From an uncultured Dysosmobacter sp. (GTDB lineage Bacteria > Bacillota > Clostridia > Oscillospirales > Oscillospiraceae), in the NCBI GenBank assembly GCA_934590165.1, contig CAKTOO010000004.1, positions 75,619 through 139,618 on the forward strand: a DNA stretch of 64,000 nt, given 5' to 3'. Positions 8,072 to 15,925 of this stretch are shown here, one piece after another (within the stretch, counting starts at the first letter, position 1; every line of letters begins with the position of its first letter). The notes under the pieces are model-generated. The model was given only the letters and a program-made list of their open reading frames with translations. It had not been told where the DNA came from and searched no databases. Position numbers and translations under genes: made by a program.

Positions 8072-9370
8072 TTATATTTTGATAGTGCCGTCCGGCAGAT
8101 ACCGGAAGCTGCGGCTGAAATATTCCTCCATGGCCCGGGCCAGCAGCGCGGTGTCACGGCTGCCCGCCACCTCATAGGCCGCGTGCATAGCCAACTGGGG
8201 AAGTCCGATATCCACGGAGGGAATGGACAAATGGGCACTGCTGATGTTGCCCAGGGTGGAGCCGCCGGGCAGGTCCGCCCGGTTGCTGTACCGCTGGACC
8301 GGTACGTCCGCCGCCCGGCACACCTCCCGGAACACCGCGCCGGACACGGCGTCCGTGGTATACTTCTGTCCGGCATTGTATTTGAGGACCACGCCGCCGT
8401 TCAGCACAGGGCGTTCCACCCCATCAGACAGCTCCGGATGGGCGGGATGGACGGCATGGGCGTTATCCGCCGACACCAGGAAGCTGTTGACAGCCATGCA
8501 CCGCCAGTCCCGGCCCAGAGCGGTGCTGACCCGCTCCAGCACATCTGTGAGGAAGGTGGAATCCGCCCCCTGACGGGTGCCGCTGCCCACCTCTTCGTTG
8601 TTGAACACGCACAGGACCGGCACACTGCCGCCCTCCTTTGCCGTCAGGAAACCCTCCAGGCAGCCGAACACGCACTGGAGGTCATCCAGCCGGGGTGAGG
8701 CAACCAGTTCCCCCTCCGCCCCCAGCGCCACGGCAGAAACTCTGGGGTACAAAAACAGCTCTGTGGAAAGGATATCCTCCTCCGGCACGCCCGCCGCTTC
8801 CGCCAGCAGCGCCCGGAAGCGCCCCCGCTCCGTGCCGCAGCCAAGAAGCGGCAGCAAGTCTGTATTGGCCTTCAGGGCGGTGCCCTGGTTCACCTCCCGG
8901 TCCAGATGGATGGCCACGCTGGGGATCACCAGCAGGTCCCGGTCCACATTCACCAGTTGGGTGGCGATGCCGCCTTCCCGCCGGACCACCAGCCTGCCCG
9001 CCACGGACAGGGGCCGGTCCAGCCAGGAGCGGGCGATCATTCCCCCGTAGGGCTCCACCGCCAGCCGCACACAGTTCCCGGCGGAGAGGACCTCCGCCTC
9101 CTCCCGGACTTTATAAGTGGGGCTGTCGCTGTGGGCCGCCGCCAGCATAAAGCCCGCCGGCACGCCGCCGGGAACGCGGAAAGCCACCAAAGAGGAATCT
9201 CCCCGCACCACGTAGTATTTTCCGCCGGTCCGCAGCGTCCAAGGCTCGGCCTCCCACAGCCGTTCATATCCTTCCGTCTCCAGCCGGCGGGTCAGGTTGT
9301 CCACGGCATGGTAACAACTGGGGCTGGCATCCAAAAAGTCCAGAAGCCGCCGGATCAGGTCCTGTTCCAT
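8072..9370 (-). CDS. M18 family aminopeptidase
   Basis: 432 residues. I chose the ATG at 9370 because GGAGGAAC precedes it at proper spacing and homology begins there (MEQDLIRRLLDFLDASPSCYH), although the frame is open further upstream. The family motifs are visible in order: AAAHSDSP (first zinc His), the PSVAIHLDRE region, FNNEEVGSGTRQG (catalytic Glu and zinc ligand), SADNAHAVHP (zinc Asp) and a C-terminal AHLSIPSVDIG (zinc His). It is a cytosolic dinuclear-zinc aminopeptidase, usually preferring acidic or neutral N-terminal residues, for peptide turnover. Divergent from the HAD gene at 9449. Confidence 0.93.
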   Translation of the reverse strand: MEQDLIRRLLDFLDASPSCYHAVDNLTRRLETEGYERLWEAEPWTLRTGGKYYVVRGDSSLVAFRVPGGVPAGFMLAAAHSDSPTYKVREEAEVLSAGNCVRLAVEPYGGMIARSWLDRPLSVAGRLVVRREGGIATQLVNVDRDLLVIPSVAIHLDREVNQGTALKANTDLLPLLGCGTERGRFRALLAEAAGVPEEDILSTELFLYPRVSAVALGAEGELVASPRLDDLQCVFGCLEGFLTAKEGGSVPVLCVFNNEEVGSGTRQGADSTFLTDVLERVSTALGRDWRCMAVNSFLVSADNAHAVHPAHPELSDGVERPVLNGGVVLKYNAGQKYTTDAVSGAVFREVCRAADVPVQRYSNRADLPGGSTLGNISSAHLSIPSVDIGLPQLAMHAAYEVAGSRDTALLARAMEEYFSRSFRYLPDGTIKI

Positions 9371-9448
9371 TGCAAGTTCCTCCGTTATTGAGAAATATGT
9401 GGTATTATACCACAGCCCATGGTAAAATGACAGCCAGGAGATGATGAA

Positions 9449-10276
9449 ATGTCCATTCAATGTATCGCCCTGGACCTGGACCGGACCACTCTGGACGGGG
9501 AGGGACTCCTTTCCCCGGGAAACCGCCGAGCTTTGGAATACGCCATCGCCAAGGGCGTCCACATCGTGATTGCCAGTGGCCGCTCCTTTGCCAGCTTGCC
9601 CCGGGATGTAATCGCCGTGCCCGGCATCGAATACGCCATCACATCCAACGGCGCCGCTGTGTATCATGTCCCCACCGGGACACGCCTCCATAGCTATGCC
9701 ATGACGCCGGAGTCCGTTCAGCGTATCCTGGAACTGGTCTCGGAGGAGCCGGTAGCCTGTGAGGCGTTTATAGACGGCACGGCATACGCCCATGACGCCT
9801 ATGTGGCGGACCCGGTGAAATACGGCGCCACGCCGCAGGCCATCCGCTACATCCAGAGCACCCGCCATCCAGAGGCGGACATCACTGGCTTCATCCGCCG
9901 GCACATAGACCGTCTGGACAGCCTGGACCTCATTGTCCGGGAGGACGTGGACAAGCAGCGCATCTGGGCGCGGCTGGCGGATACCGTGCCGGATATCTAC
10001 ATCACCTCCTCCGTCCGGCAGCTCATTGAGATCTCCCACCGGGACGCCGGCAAGCACTCCGGTGTCCGCTTCGTGGCGGAGCGGCTGCATCTTTCCCCGG
10101 CAGACATTGCCGCCTTCGGCGACGGGGACAACGACGCGGACATGCTTTCCTATGTGGGCTGCGGCATCGCTATGGCCAATGCCTCATCCGCCTGTCTTGC
10201 GGCGGCGGACCATGTTACTCTGGACCATCGGGAGGATGGTGTGGCCCACGGCATCTTCCATATTTTGAAGCTGTGA
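9449..10276 (+). CDS. HAD-IIB (Cof-type) phosphatase
   Basis: 275 residues with the Cof/YidA order: an N-terminal motif I of ALDLDRTTL (nucleophile and acid/base Asp; an Arg sits where Gly is usual), motif II in VIASGRS, a C2-type cap domain at ~80-190, and motif IV GDGDNDADML near the C-terminus. The family dephosphorylates sugar phosphates, flavin or PLP-type metabolites in the cytosol; the substrate is unknown. SD CAGGAG precedes the ATG, and a strong terminator follows. Confidence 0.9.
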   Translation: MSIQCIALDLDRTTLDGEGLLSPGNRRALEYAIAKGVHIVIASGRSFASLPRDVIAVPGIEYAITSNGAAVYHVPTGTRLHSYAMTPESVQRILELVSEEPVACEAFIDGTAYAHDAYVADPVKYGATPQAIRYIQSTRHPEADITGFIRRHIDRLDSLDLIVREDVDKQRIWARLADTVPDIYITSSVRQLIEISHRDAGKHSGVRFVAERLHLSPADIAAFGDGDNDADMLSYVGCGIAMANASSACLAAADHVTLDHREDGVAHGIFHILKL

Positions 10277-10293
10277 ATATCCCGATTTTTCAA

Positions 10294-10336
10294 AAAAGAA
10301 GCGTCCCCTGAACCGAAGGTTTCAGGGGACGCTTTT
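10294..10336. terminator. Rho-independent terminator
   Basis: GCGTCCCCTGAA / TTTCAGGGGACGC stem flanked by A and T runs, between convergent genes. Confidence 0.85.
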
Positions 10337-10337
10337 C

Positions 10338-10520
10338 TTATTCTGCCAACATCTGTTCAATGGTCCAGTCATCCAATCCGGCCAGTTCGTCCCTGATCGC
10401 GGAAAGTCCCAGCGCCCGGATGACCGCCTTGCGCTGGGCATCCGTCAGCTGAAACGAACGGACTGAACCATCCACTATTTTGACTGATATTGTTACTTCC
10501 TCCGGGACATCATTCTCCAT
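10338..10520 (-). CDS. Small hypothetical protein (60 aa)
   Basis: Starts MENDVPEEVTISVKIVDGS with SD CAGGAGGCGCC shortly upstream of the ATG. The first half looks like a beta-hairpin, the second like a helix (LTDAQRKAVIRALG) followed by an acidic LDDWTIEQMLAE end. It has no cysteine and no signal peptide. The good SD and an adjacent terminator support it as a real gene. Family not recognised. Confidence 0.55.
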   Translation of the reverse strand: MENDVPEEVTISVKIVDGSVRSFQLTDAQRKAVIRALGLSAIRDELAGLDDWTIEQMLAE

Positions 10521-10548
10521 TCAGGGCGCCTCCTGCAAAAGCTACGAA

Positions 10549-10572
10549 TACTGGAGGTATTACTGGAGGTAT
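10549..10572. repeat. Two tandem copies of a 12-bp unit
   Basis: TACTGGAGGTAT is repeated exactly twice, upstream of the small minus-strand gene. Meaning unknown; it may simply be replication slippage. Confidence 0.6.
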
Positions 10573-10680
10573 TATAGAAGAAAAGTCCATGACAGTCCAG
10601 TTCAAATTTGACCTATTTTATATTTTTTCTCAGTGGCAGCCTGTCTGTTTTTTTCCGGGCTTCCCGCCCCTTTGATTCCG

Positions 10681-11106
10681 CTAGAGATAGACCGCCGCCC
10701 AAAGCAGATTCACCAGTGCCCATCTGGCTCCAGTGGCGATGGCCACCGCATACAAGCCCAGCATGGAGATCAACAGCCACGAGAGGATGACCCGCAGTGT
10801 GATATGCGTGATGGCCCCGATCAGCGGGATGGAAACTTGCCCGCAGCCGCTGAAATGCCCCGCGAAGGCGTTCCCTGCAAAGCACAGCGGACAGAACAGT
10901 GCGACGGTCCGCATATAACGCACACCGTTCTCATAGGCGGCTCCGGTATCTGCTCTCAACAGCACAATGGAGAGATAGGCGCCAACATACTCCATGAGTT
11001 CTCCCAGGACTCGGATCACCCGCAGGATGTCCGGTATGCACACTGCACCAGCACCGCTGGCCGCCAGAATTTGGGGGCTGGATGTGAGCACGGTGACCAT
11101 CGGCAC
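10681..11106 (-). pseudogene. MATE family efflux transporter, C-terminal fragment
   Basis: 141 codons that match the last transmembrane helices of MATE (NorM/DinF-like) transporters: a GVRYMRTVALFCPLCFAGNA segment, a charged loop with HFSGCGQV, then three hydrophobic segments to the stop. An intact transporter has ~450 residues and 12 helices, so two thirds are missing at the N-terminus. Upstream DNA belongs to a LysR remnant on the other strand. It is therefore a degraded gene, not a small transporter. Confidence 0.65.
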
Positions 11107-11111
11107 TACCT

Positions 11112-11530
11112 ATAATGCTTATTGCATCCGCCTCGCCCAGGTAGCGTCGGAATCTCACCTGCGGTATCCGGGCATCCAAGCACAGTTTCGGAATGGATAC
11201 AGCTCCCCGCCGGTGTCTTTGCCGGAACAACGCAAGGTCAATTTTTGCATTGTAAGCCGCCGGGAGGGGCCACGGAACCGGGTGCCCATCTGTCGCGATG
11301 AAATGGTGGCCTAGGTTCCCGCCGGCCACCCTCTGGCAAAGCTGCCGGCACTTCCGCTCTCCGCTTTTGAAACGGGGCTCTATATCGACACCTAAACTGG
11401 CTTGGATGTGGACAATGTAAGGATCTTCCACAAATGCCGCATTCAGCCCAATACGCAGTTTGCCACCTATTCCATGGCGGAGGCGGGCCTTGAGATCAGC
11501 ATCACGGCACCTGCAAACCTGTCTCTCGCA
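11112..11530 (+). pseudogene. LysR-family regulator, effector-domain remnant with stops
   Basis: One frame carries recognisable LysR substrate-binding sequence: NFCIVSRREG, VPICRDEMVA, then TAG at 11312-11314, VPAGHPLAKLPALPLSAFETG, TAA at 11393-11395, then DVDNVRIFHKCRIQPN and TYSMAEAGLEISI. These correspond to consecutive parts of the ~200-residue effector domain. The HTH domain is absent, and the reading decays after about 11530. LysR regulators often sit divergent to an efflux gene, so this and the adjacent MATE fragment may be the two ends of one decayed locus. Confidence 0.6.
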
Positions 11531-11636
11531 GCCAAAATGTTTTTCGAATTCATACAGACCTATCCAGTCAGAAATCTCTGGAAAACTTCTCTCCCGGCCT
11601 CGAGTCCAACAAAACAAAGCATATTTAAAGGCAGAA

Positions 11637-11669
11637 AAAAGTCCTAAGGTTTTCACCTTAGGACTTTTT
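11637..11669. terminator. Terminator (tRNA side)
   Basis: AGTCCTAAGG / CCTTAGGACT stem with A and T runs, immediately 3' of the minus-strand tRNA-Gln. Confidence 0.85.
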
Positions 11670-11673
11670 GAGC

Positions 11674-11747
11674 TGGCAGCGGGTGAAGGATTCGAACCCT
11701 CACATACAGAGTCAGAGTCTGCTGTGCTACCTTTACACAAACCCGCT
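11674..11747 (-). tRNA. tRNA-Gln (anticodon CTG)
   Basis: The minus strand folds as a standard cloverleaf: acceptor AGCGGGT/ACCCGCT, anticodon arm GCAGA-CTCTGAC-TCTGT giving anticodon CTG, T-arm GAGGG-TTCGAAT-CCTTC, discriminator G (usual for glutamine) and an encoded CCA end. Decodes CAG. The locus lies next to two gene remnants, which fits tRNA genes as integration hot spots, but no integrase or duplicated 3' end was found nearby. Confidence 0.93.
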
Positions 11748-11843
11748 ATATCTATCCGCCGCAGCGAACAGATATTATTATACAGAAAAGCAGATTTTTG
11801 TCAATAGTTTTTTTAAAAAACTTTTCGAAAAACTTTTCTTTTT

Positions 11844-13877
11844 TTAACCGCCCCTCCGGCCGCCGAAAAGTCCCCGAAAAAAGCCGCCTTTTTCCCGGCC
11901 TTGGCGCAGCCGGGCAGCCTGCTGCTCCGCATCCTCATAGCGTTGCTCCGCTGCCGCTTGATAAAGGCGCATAGCCTTTTCCGCGTCCCGGGGCACACCC
12001 TTGCCGTGCTCGCAGCACCAGGCCAGACGGTACTGCGCCCGGGCAAGGCCCTTTTCAGCGGATACAACGTACCACTTAGCCGCCTGACCCCAGTCCTGGG
12101 CTACACCCACACCGGTTTCATAGAGATACCCCAGGTTACAGGCTGCGGTCTGATCCCCCCGCTCCGCTGCCTCGCGGTACAGTTCCGCCGCCCGGCCGGT
12201 GTCTTTCGTGACGCCGTTTCCAAATTCAAAGCAGACGCCCAGGTTGCACATGGCCCGGGGATAGCCCTGCTCCGCCGCTTTTCCGTACCACAACGCCGCC
12301 TGACCCCAGTCCTGCGTCACACCTTCGCCGGACTCATACAAATACCCCAAATTGCACTGGCCCGCCGCGTCCCCTTGTTCAGCGGCCCGCCGATACAGCT
12401 CCGCCGCTTTTTCAGGATTCTCCGGCACGCCATCACCTGTTTCATAACAGACGCCCAGGCTGCACATGGCCGCCGGGAGGCCAGCCTCCACGGCTTTTTC
12501 GTACCAGCGCACCGCCTGAGTCAGGTCCTGCTCCAATCCCAGGCCCCATTTGCAGCAAACACCCATGCAGTACATTCCCCTGGGATCTCCCTGCTCCGCC
12601 GCCTTGCGGTACCAATGGGCGGCCCTGGTCAGGTTCCGCTCCACGCCCCGGCCGTACTCATAGCACCAGGCCAGGTTGCACTGGGCCCGGGCAAAGCCCA
12701 GCTGCGCGGCGGCGCCGTACCACTTTACCGCCAGCTCCCAGCTTTGCTCCACGCCCCGACCGGTTTCATACAAATAGCCCAGGTTGCACTGACCAGCCGG
12801 ATTGCCGCCCTCCGCCGCCTTGCGGTACAGCTCCGCCGCCTTTTCGTAGCTCTGGGGCACCCCTTCGCCCCGCTCATAGCACACACCCAGATCGCACATC
12901 GCCGCGGCGGAACCGGCCTCGGCCGCTTGTTCGTACCAGCGGCAGGCCTCCGCGGCATCCTGCTCCACACCGATACCGTAATCATAGGCCCGGGCAACGT
13001 CAAAAAGGCCCCGGGCAGAGCCAAGCTTTGCCGCGGCGCTGTACCAACGGAAAGCCTCCCGCAGGTCTTTTTCCGTGCCCTTGCCATTTTCACAGCACCA
13101 GGCCAAATTGCACTGGCCCCGGGCACAACCCAGCTCCGCTGACCGGCGGTACCATCGGACAGCCTCTTCCCAGCTCTGCTCCACGCCCTCGCCGCACTCA
13201 TAGAGGTATCCCAGGCAGCAGCAGGCATCCTCCTCGTCCTGGTCCGCCGCAGCGCGGTACCACTTCACCGCCTGCTCCAGATTCTCTGGTATGCCGGTGC
13301 CGAATTCCAGGCAGCGCCCCAACTCCGTCTGGGCCGCAGGATAGCCCAGCCAGGCAGCGGACTGGTACCATTTCACTGCCTCTCCATCGTCCTCATCTAC
13401 GCCGAAGCCCCGGCGGTACGCCTCTCCCAGTTGGAACTGCGCCCGGGGAAAGCCCTGCTCCGCCGCCTTGCGGAAGCACTCCAGCGCCTTGCCGTAGTCT
13501 CGCTCCACGCCGATGCCGTATGTATAGCAATAGCCCAGGTTCGTCAGGGCGGGCAAATAGTCCCGGGCCGCCGCCTGGGCATACAGCACCACCGCCTGCT
13601 TGGGGTCCGCCGGCAGGCCCACCCCCGCCTCCAGGCACCAGCCTAAGTTTGTGAGGCCGGAATCATCCCCCAGGGCCGCGGCATGCTGGTAGCAGGCCAG
13701 GGCGTCCGTATCCCGCTTTTCATCCACCGCCTGGTTGCCCAGCCACACCCAGTCGCCGCCGGTGAGGTCCTCCTCCAGCAGCGGCGTGAAAAAGGTGCCG
13801 CCGCACCGAGGACACACATCCGGCTCCTCTCCGGTCAGAAAGCCGCAATCCGGGTTTTCACAGCGATAGTAATCCAT
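11844..13877 (-). CDS. SEL1-repeat protein with N-terminal zinc ribbon
   Basis: 677 residues. The N-terminus (CENPDCGF ... CPRCGGTFF) is a four-cysteine zinc ribbon. Residues from ~45 to the end are about 17 tandem SEL1-type TPR-like repeats of ~36 residues with the pattern NLGYLYExGxGVxQDWxxAxxWYxKAA. The end is basic and Gly/Arg-rich (GGFFRGLFGGRRGG). There is no signal peptide, so it is likely a cytoplasmic scaffold for protein-protein contacts; partner unknown. SD AAGGAG before the ATG. The gene starts 15 bp after the TtcA-like gene, suggesting co-transcription. Confidence 0.88.
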   Translation of the reverse strand: MDYYRCENPDCGFLTGEEPDVCPRCGGTFFTPLLEEDLTGGDWVWLGNQAVDEKRDTDALACYQHAAALGDDSGLTNLGWCLEAGVGLPADPKQAVVLYAQAAARDYLPALTNLGYCYTYGIGVERDYGKALECFRKAAEQGFPRAQFQLGEAYRRGFGVDEDDGEAVKWYQSAAWLGYPAAQTELGRCLEFGTGIPENLEQAVKWYRAAADQDEEDACCCLGYLYECGEGVEQSWEEAVRWYRRSAELGCARGQCNLAWCCENGKGTEKDLREAFRWYSAAAKLGSARGLFDVARAYDYGIGVEQDAAEACRWYEQAAEAGSAAAMCDLGVCYERGEGVPQSYEKAAELYRKAAEGGNPAGQCNLGYLYETGRGVEQSWELAVKWYGAAAQLGFARAQCNLAWCYEYGRGVERNLTRAAHWYRKAAEQGDPRGMYCMGVCCKWGLGLEQDLTQAVRWYEKAVEAGLPAAMCSLGVCYETGDGVPENPEKAAELYRRAAEQGDAAGQCNLGYLYESGEGVTQDWGQAALWYGKAAEQGYPRAMCNLGVCFEFGNGVTKDTGRAAELYREAAERGDQTAACNLGYLYETGVGVAQDWGQAAKWYVVSAEKGLARAQYRLAWCCEHGKGVPRDAEKAMRLYQAAAEQRYEDAEQQAARLRQGREKGGFFRGLFGGRRGG

Positions 13878-13892
13878 GCTTATTCTCCTTGC

Positions 13893-14765
13893 TCAGGTAT
13901 CCGCCTCTTCAAATACGTCCCGCCGGTCGCCGTAAAACTCCAGGAAGGAATGTTCTCCGCCCCGGTACTTGAAGCCGGGGAACGTATCCAGCTGAACGCC
14001 GTGAATGGCGCGGAAAATGCTTTTTTCAATGTTGGGATTGGTTTTTTTCAGCTCCCGCAGCAGAAATTTGATCTCCTGCCGCTTGCTCTCTCCCACGCCG
14101 TCGCCGGAAGCGTCCCGGGCCTCCGTAAAGCGGCAGGCACACTGGAGGAAGCGCAGGTGGTTGTAGTTCTTCCAGGCGATGATATCGTCCTCGTGGATGC
14201 AGTACAGCGGCCGGATCAGTTCCATGCCCGGGAAATTCTTGCTGGTGAGCTTTGGCGGCATGGCCTGGAGCTGGGCACCGTAAAACAAGCCCAGCAGCGT
14301 GGTCTCCACCACGTCGGAAAAATGGTGGCCCAGGGCGATCTTATTGCAGCCCAGTTCCTGGGCCTTGCTGTACAAAAAGCCTCGGCGCATCCGGGCACAG
14401 AGGTAGCAGGGGTTCTTCTCCACCTGTACGGTGACATTAAAAATATCACTTTCAAAAATGGTGATGGGGATGCCCAGCAGCGCCGCGTTGGACTCGATCA
14501 AAGCCCGGTTGGCCGGGTTATAGCCGGGGTCCATCACCAGAAATTGCAGTGCAAAGGGCCGGTCCGTGTGGCGCTGGAGCTCCTGCATCAGCTTGGCCAG
14601 CACCATGGAGTCCTTACCGCCGGAGATGCACACGGCGATGTGGTCGCCGGGCTCCACCAGCTCGTACCGCTTCACGGCGGCAACAAAAGGGTTCCACAGC
14701 TCTTTTCTGTACTTTTTGATGAGACTGCGCTCCGCAATCTCCCGGGGTGAAAGTTCTCTGGACAT
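13893..14765 (-). CDS. TtcA/TilS-like PP-loop ATPase (tRNA thiolation type)
   Basis: 290 residues. The PP-loop ISGGKDSMVLAKLM near residue 50 binds ATP and adenylates a tRNA base. CYLCARMRRG in the middle and CAC in FLQCACRF are the cysteine motifs expected to bind an Fe-S cluster or carry sulfur in TtcA-type enzymes. GHHFSDVVETTLL is the second conserved motif. TtcA makes 2-thiocytidine at tRNA position 32; many Clostridia have paralogues of unproven specificity, so the exact product is uncertain. SD GGAGGAACGT before the ATG. Confidence 0.82.
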   Translation of the reverse strand: MSRELSPREIAERSLIKKYRKELWNPFVAAVKRYELVEPGDHIAVCISGGKDSMVLAKLMQELQRHTDRPFALQFLVMDPGYNPANRALIESNAALLGIPITIFESDIFNVTVQVEKNPCYLCARMRRGFLYSKAQELGCNKIALGHHFSDVVETTLLGLFYGAQLQAMPPKLTSKNFPGMELIRPLYCIHEDDIIAWKNYNHLRFLQCACRFTEARDASGDGVGESKRQEIKFLLRELKKTNPNIEKSIFRAIHGVQLDTFPGFKYRGGEHSFLEFYGDRRDVFEEADT

Positions 14766-14905
14766 ACGTTCCTCCGTGGAATTTCCCCCGGCGGCAAAAA
14801 AGAGTGGAAATGCCGCCGGCGGCGTAGTATAATTTTATATGTGAGCAATGGCGCCGGCAAACATGCCAGGCGCCTTTATGTTTGAAGGAAAGGTTTGAAA
14901 AACAA

Positions 14906-15889
14906 ATGAAGATCTGCGTGTACGATATTCTTGACTACGAGGAGCCGATCTTGCAGCGCCTTGAGCGCCAGCTGGACGGAGAGCTGGTCTGGGTCCGGGG
15001 GCCGCTGACAGCGGATTCCCTGGCCCTCGCCGGCGGCTGCGGCGGCGTTTCCGTGCTGGGCTATTCCCGGGTGGACCGTCCTCTGTTGGAGGCCATGGCC
15101 CAAAAGGGCATCCGCCATATCTCCACCCGCACCATCGGCTACGACCACATCGACACAGCGGCGGCCAAAGAGCTGGGTATCCATGTATACCACGCCCATT
15201 ACGCCCCGAATAATGTGGCGGATTTCACCGTCATGATGATGCTCATCATGCTCCGCAAGGCCAAGATCTCCATCTGCCGGGCGCTGGTCAACGACTTCTC
15301 CCTGGACGGCCTCATGGGCCGGGAACTGCGGAGCCTGACTGTCGGCGTCATCGGCACCGGCAAGATCGGCGCCGCCGTCATCCGGAATCTCAGCGGCTTT
15401 GGCTGTAAAGTCCTGGCCTACGCCCACCATCCCGATCCGTCGCTGGCGGGCCTTGCGGAATACGTGGAGCTGGACCAGCTGTACACCCAAAGTGACATCG
15501 TCACCCTGCATGTGCCTTTGACCCAGGCCAATTACCACATGATTGACGCTGGGGTTCTTGGAAAGATGAAGCGCGGCGTCATCCTCATCAACACCGCCCG
15601 GGGCCAGCTCATCGATACGGAGAGTCTCATCGACGCCCTGGAAAGCGGCCAGGTGGGCGGCGCCGGCATCGATACGCTGGAGGAGGAGAGCGGCGTCATG
15701 CATGTCCACGTGGGCACCCGCATCATCGACAAGCGCTCTTTGCTGTACCTCAAACAGTTCCCCAACGTCCTTTACACCCAGCACTACGCCTTCTTTACCC
15801 AGGAGGCCACGGAGTCCATGGTCCGCTGCGGCCTTCAGTCCATTCTGGACGGCAGCCAGGGCGTCCCCACACCCTGTGAAGTCCAGTGA
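14906..15889 (+). CDS. D-2-hydroxyacid dehydrogenase (D-lactate dehydrogenase/VanH-like)
   Basis: 327 residues from ATG 14906 (SD GAAGGAAAGG); a TTG 24 bp upstream is in frame but precedes the family start MKICVYDI. It has the typical two-domain formate/glycerate dehydrogenase fold: the TRTIGYDHID substrate-domain motif, Rossmann GVIGTGKIG, INTARGQLIDTESL with the active-site Arg, an acidic GIDTLEEE with the catalytic Glu region, and QHYAFFTQEA with the catalytic His. It reduces a 2-keto acid (pyruvate or a relative) to the D-hydroxy acid with NADH. Flanked by a terminator; apparently monocistronic. Confidence 0.88.
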   Translation: MKICVYDILDYEEPILQRLERQLDGELVWVRGPLTADSLALAGGCGGVSVLGYSRVDRPLLEAMAQKGIRHISTRTIGYDHIDTAAAKELGIHVYHAHYAPNNVADFTVMMMLIMLRKAKISICRALVNDFSLDGLMGRELRSLTVGVIGTGKIGAAVIRNLSGFGCKVLAYAHHPDPSLAGLAEYVELDQLYTQSDIVTLHVPLTQANYHMIDAGVLGKMKRGVILINTARGQLIDTESLIDALESGQVGGAGIDTLEEESGVMHVHVGTRIIDKRSLLYLKQFPNVLYTQHYAFFTQEATESMVRCGLQSILDGSQGVPTPCEVQ

Positions 15890-15894
15890 ACCCA

Positions 15895-15925
15895 CCGGCG
15901 GGACTGCGGTCCCGCCGCTTTTTTT
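15895..15925. terminator. Rho-independent terminator
   Basis: GGCGGGAC-TGCG-GTCCCGCC stem followed by a T run, after the dehydrogenase gene; it overlaps the 3' end of the convergent cardiolipin synthase by two bases. Confidence 0.85.

Noticed and set aside
10931..11740. 269-codon minus-strand ORF across tRNA-Gln
   Set aside because: It runs through the tRNA gene and the LysR remnant of the other strand; no homology-like character.
11844..13877. Repetitive DNA as a CRISPR array
   Set aside because: The periodicity (~108 bp) is the SEL1 protein repeat; there are no identical direct repeats with unique spacers, and no cas genes in the window.
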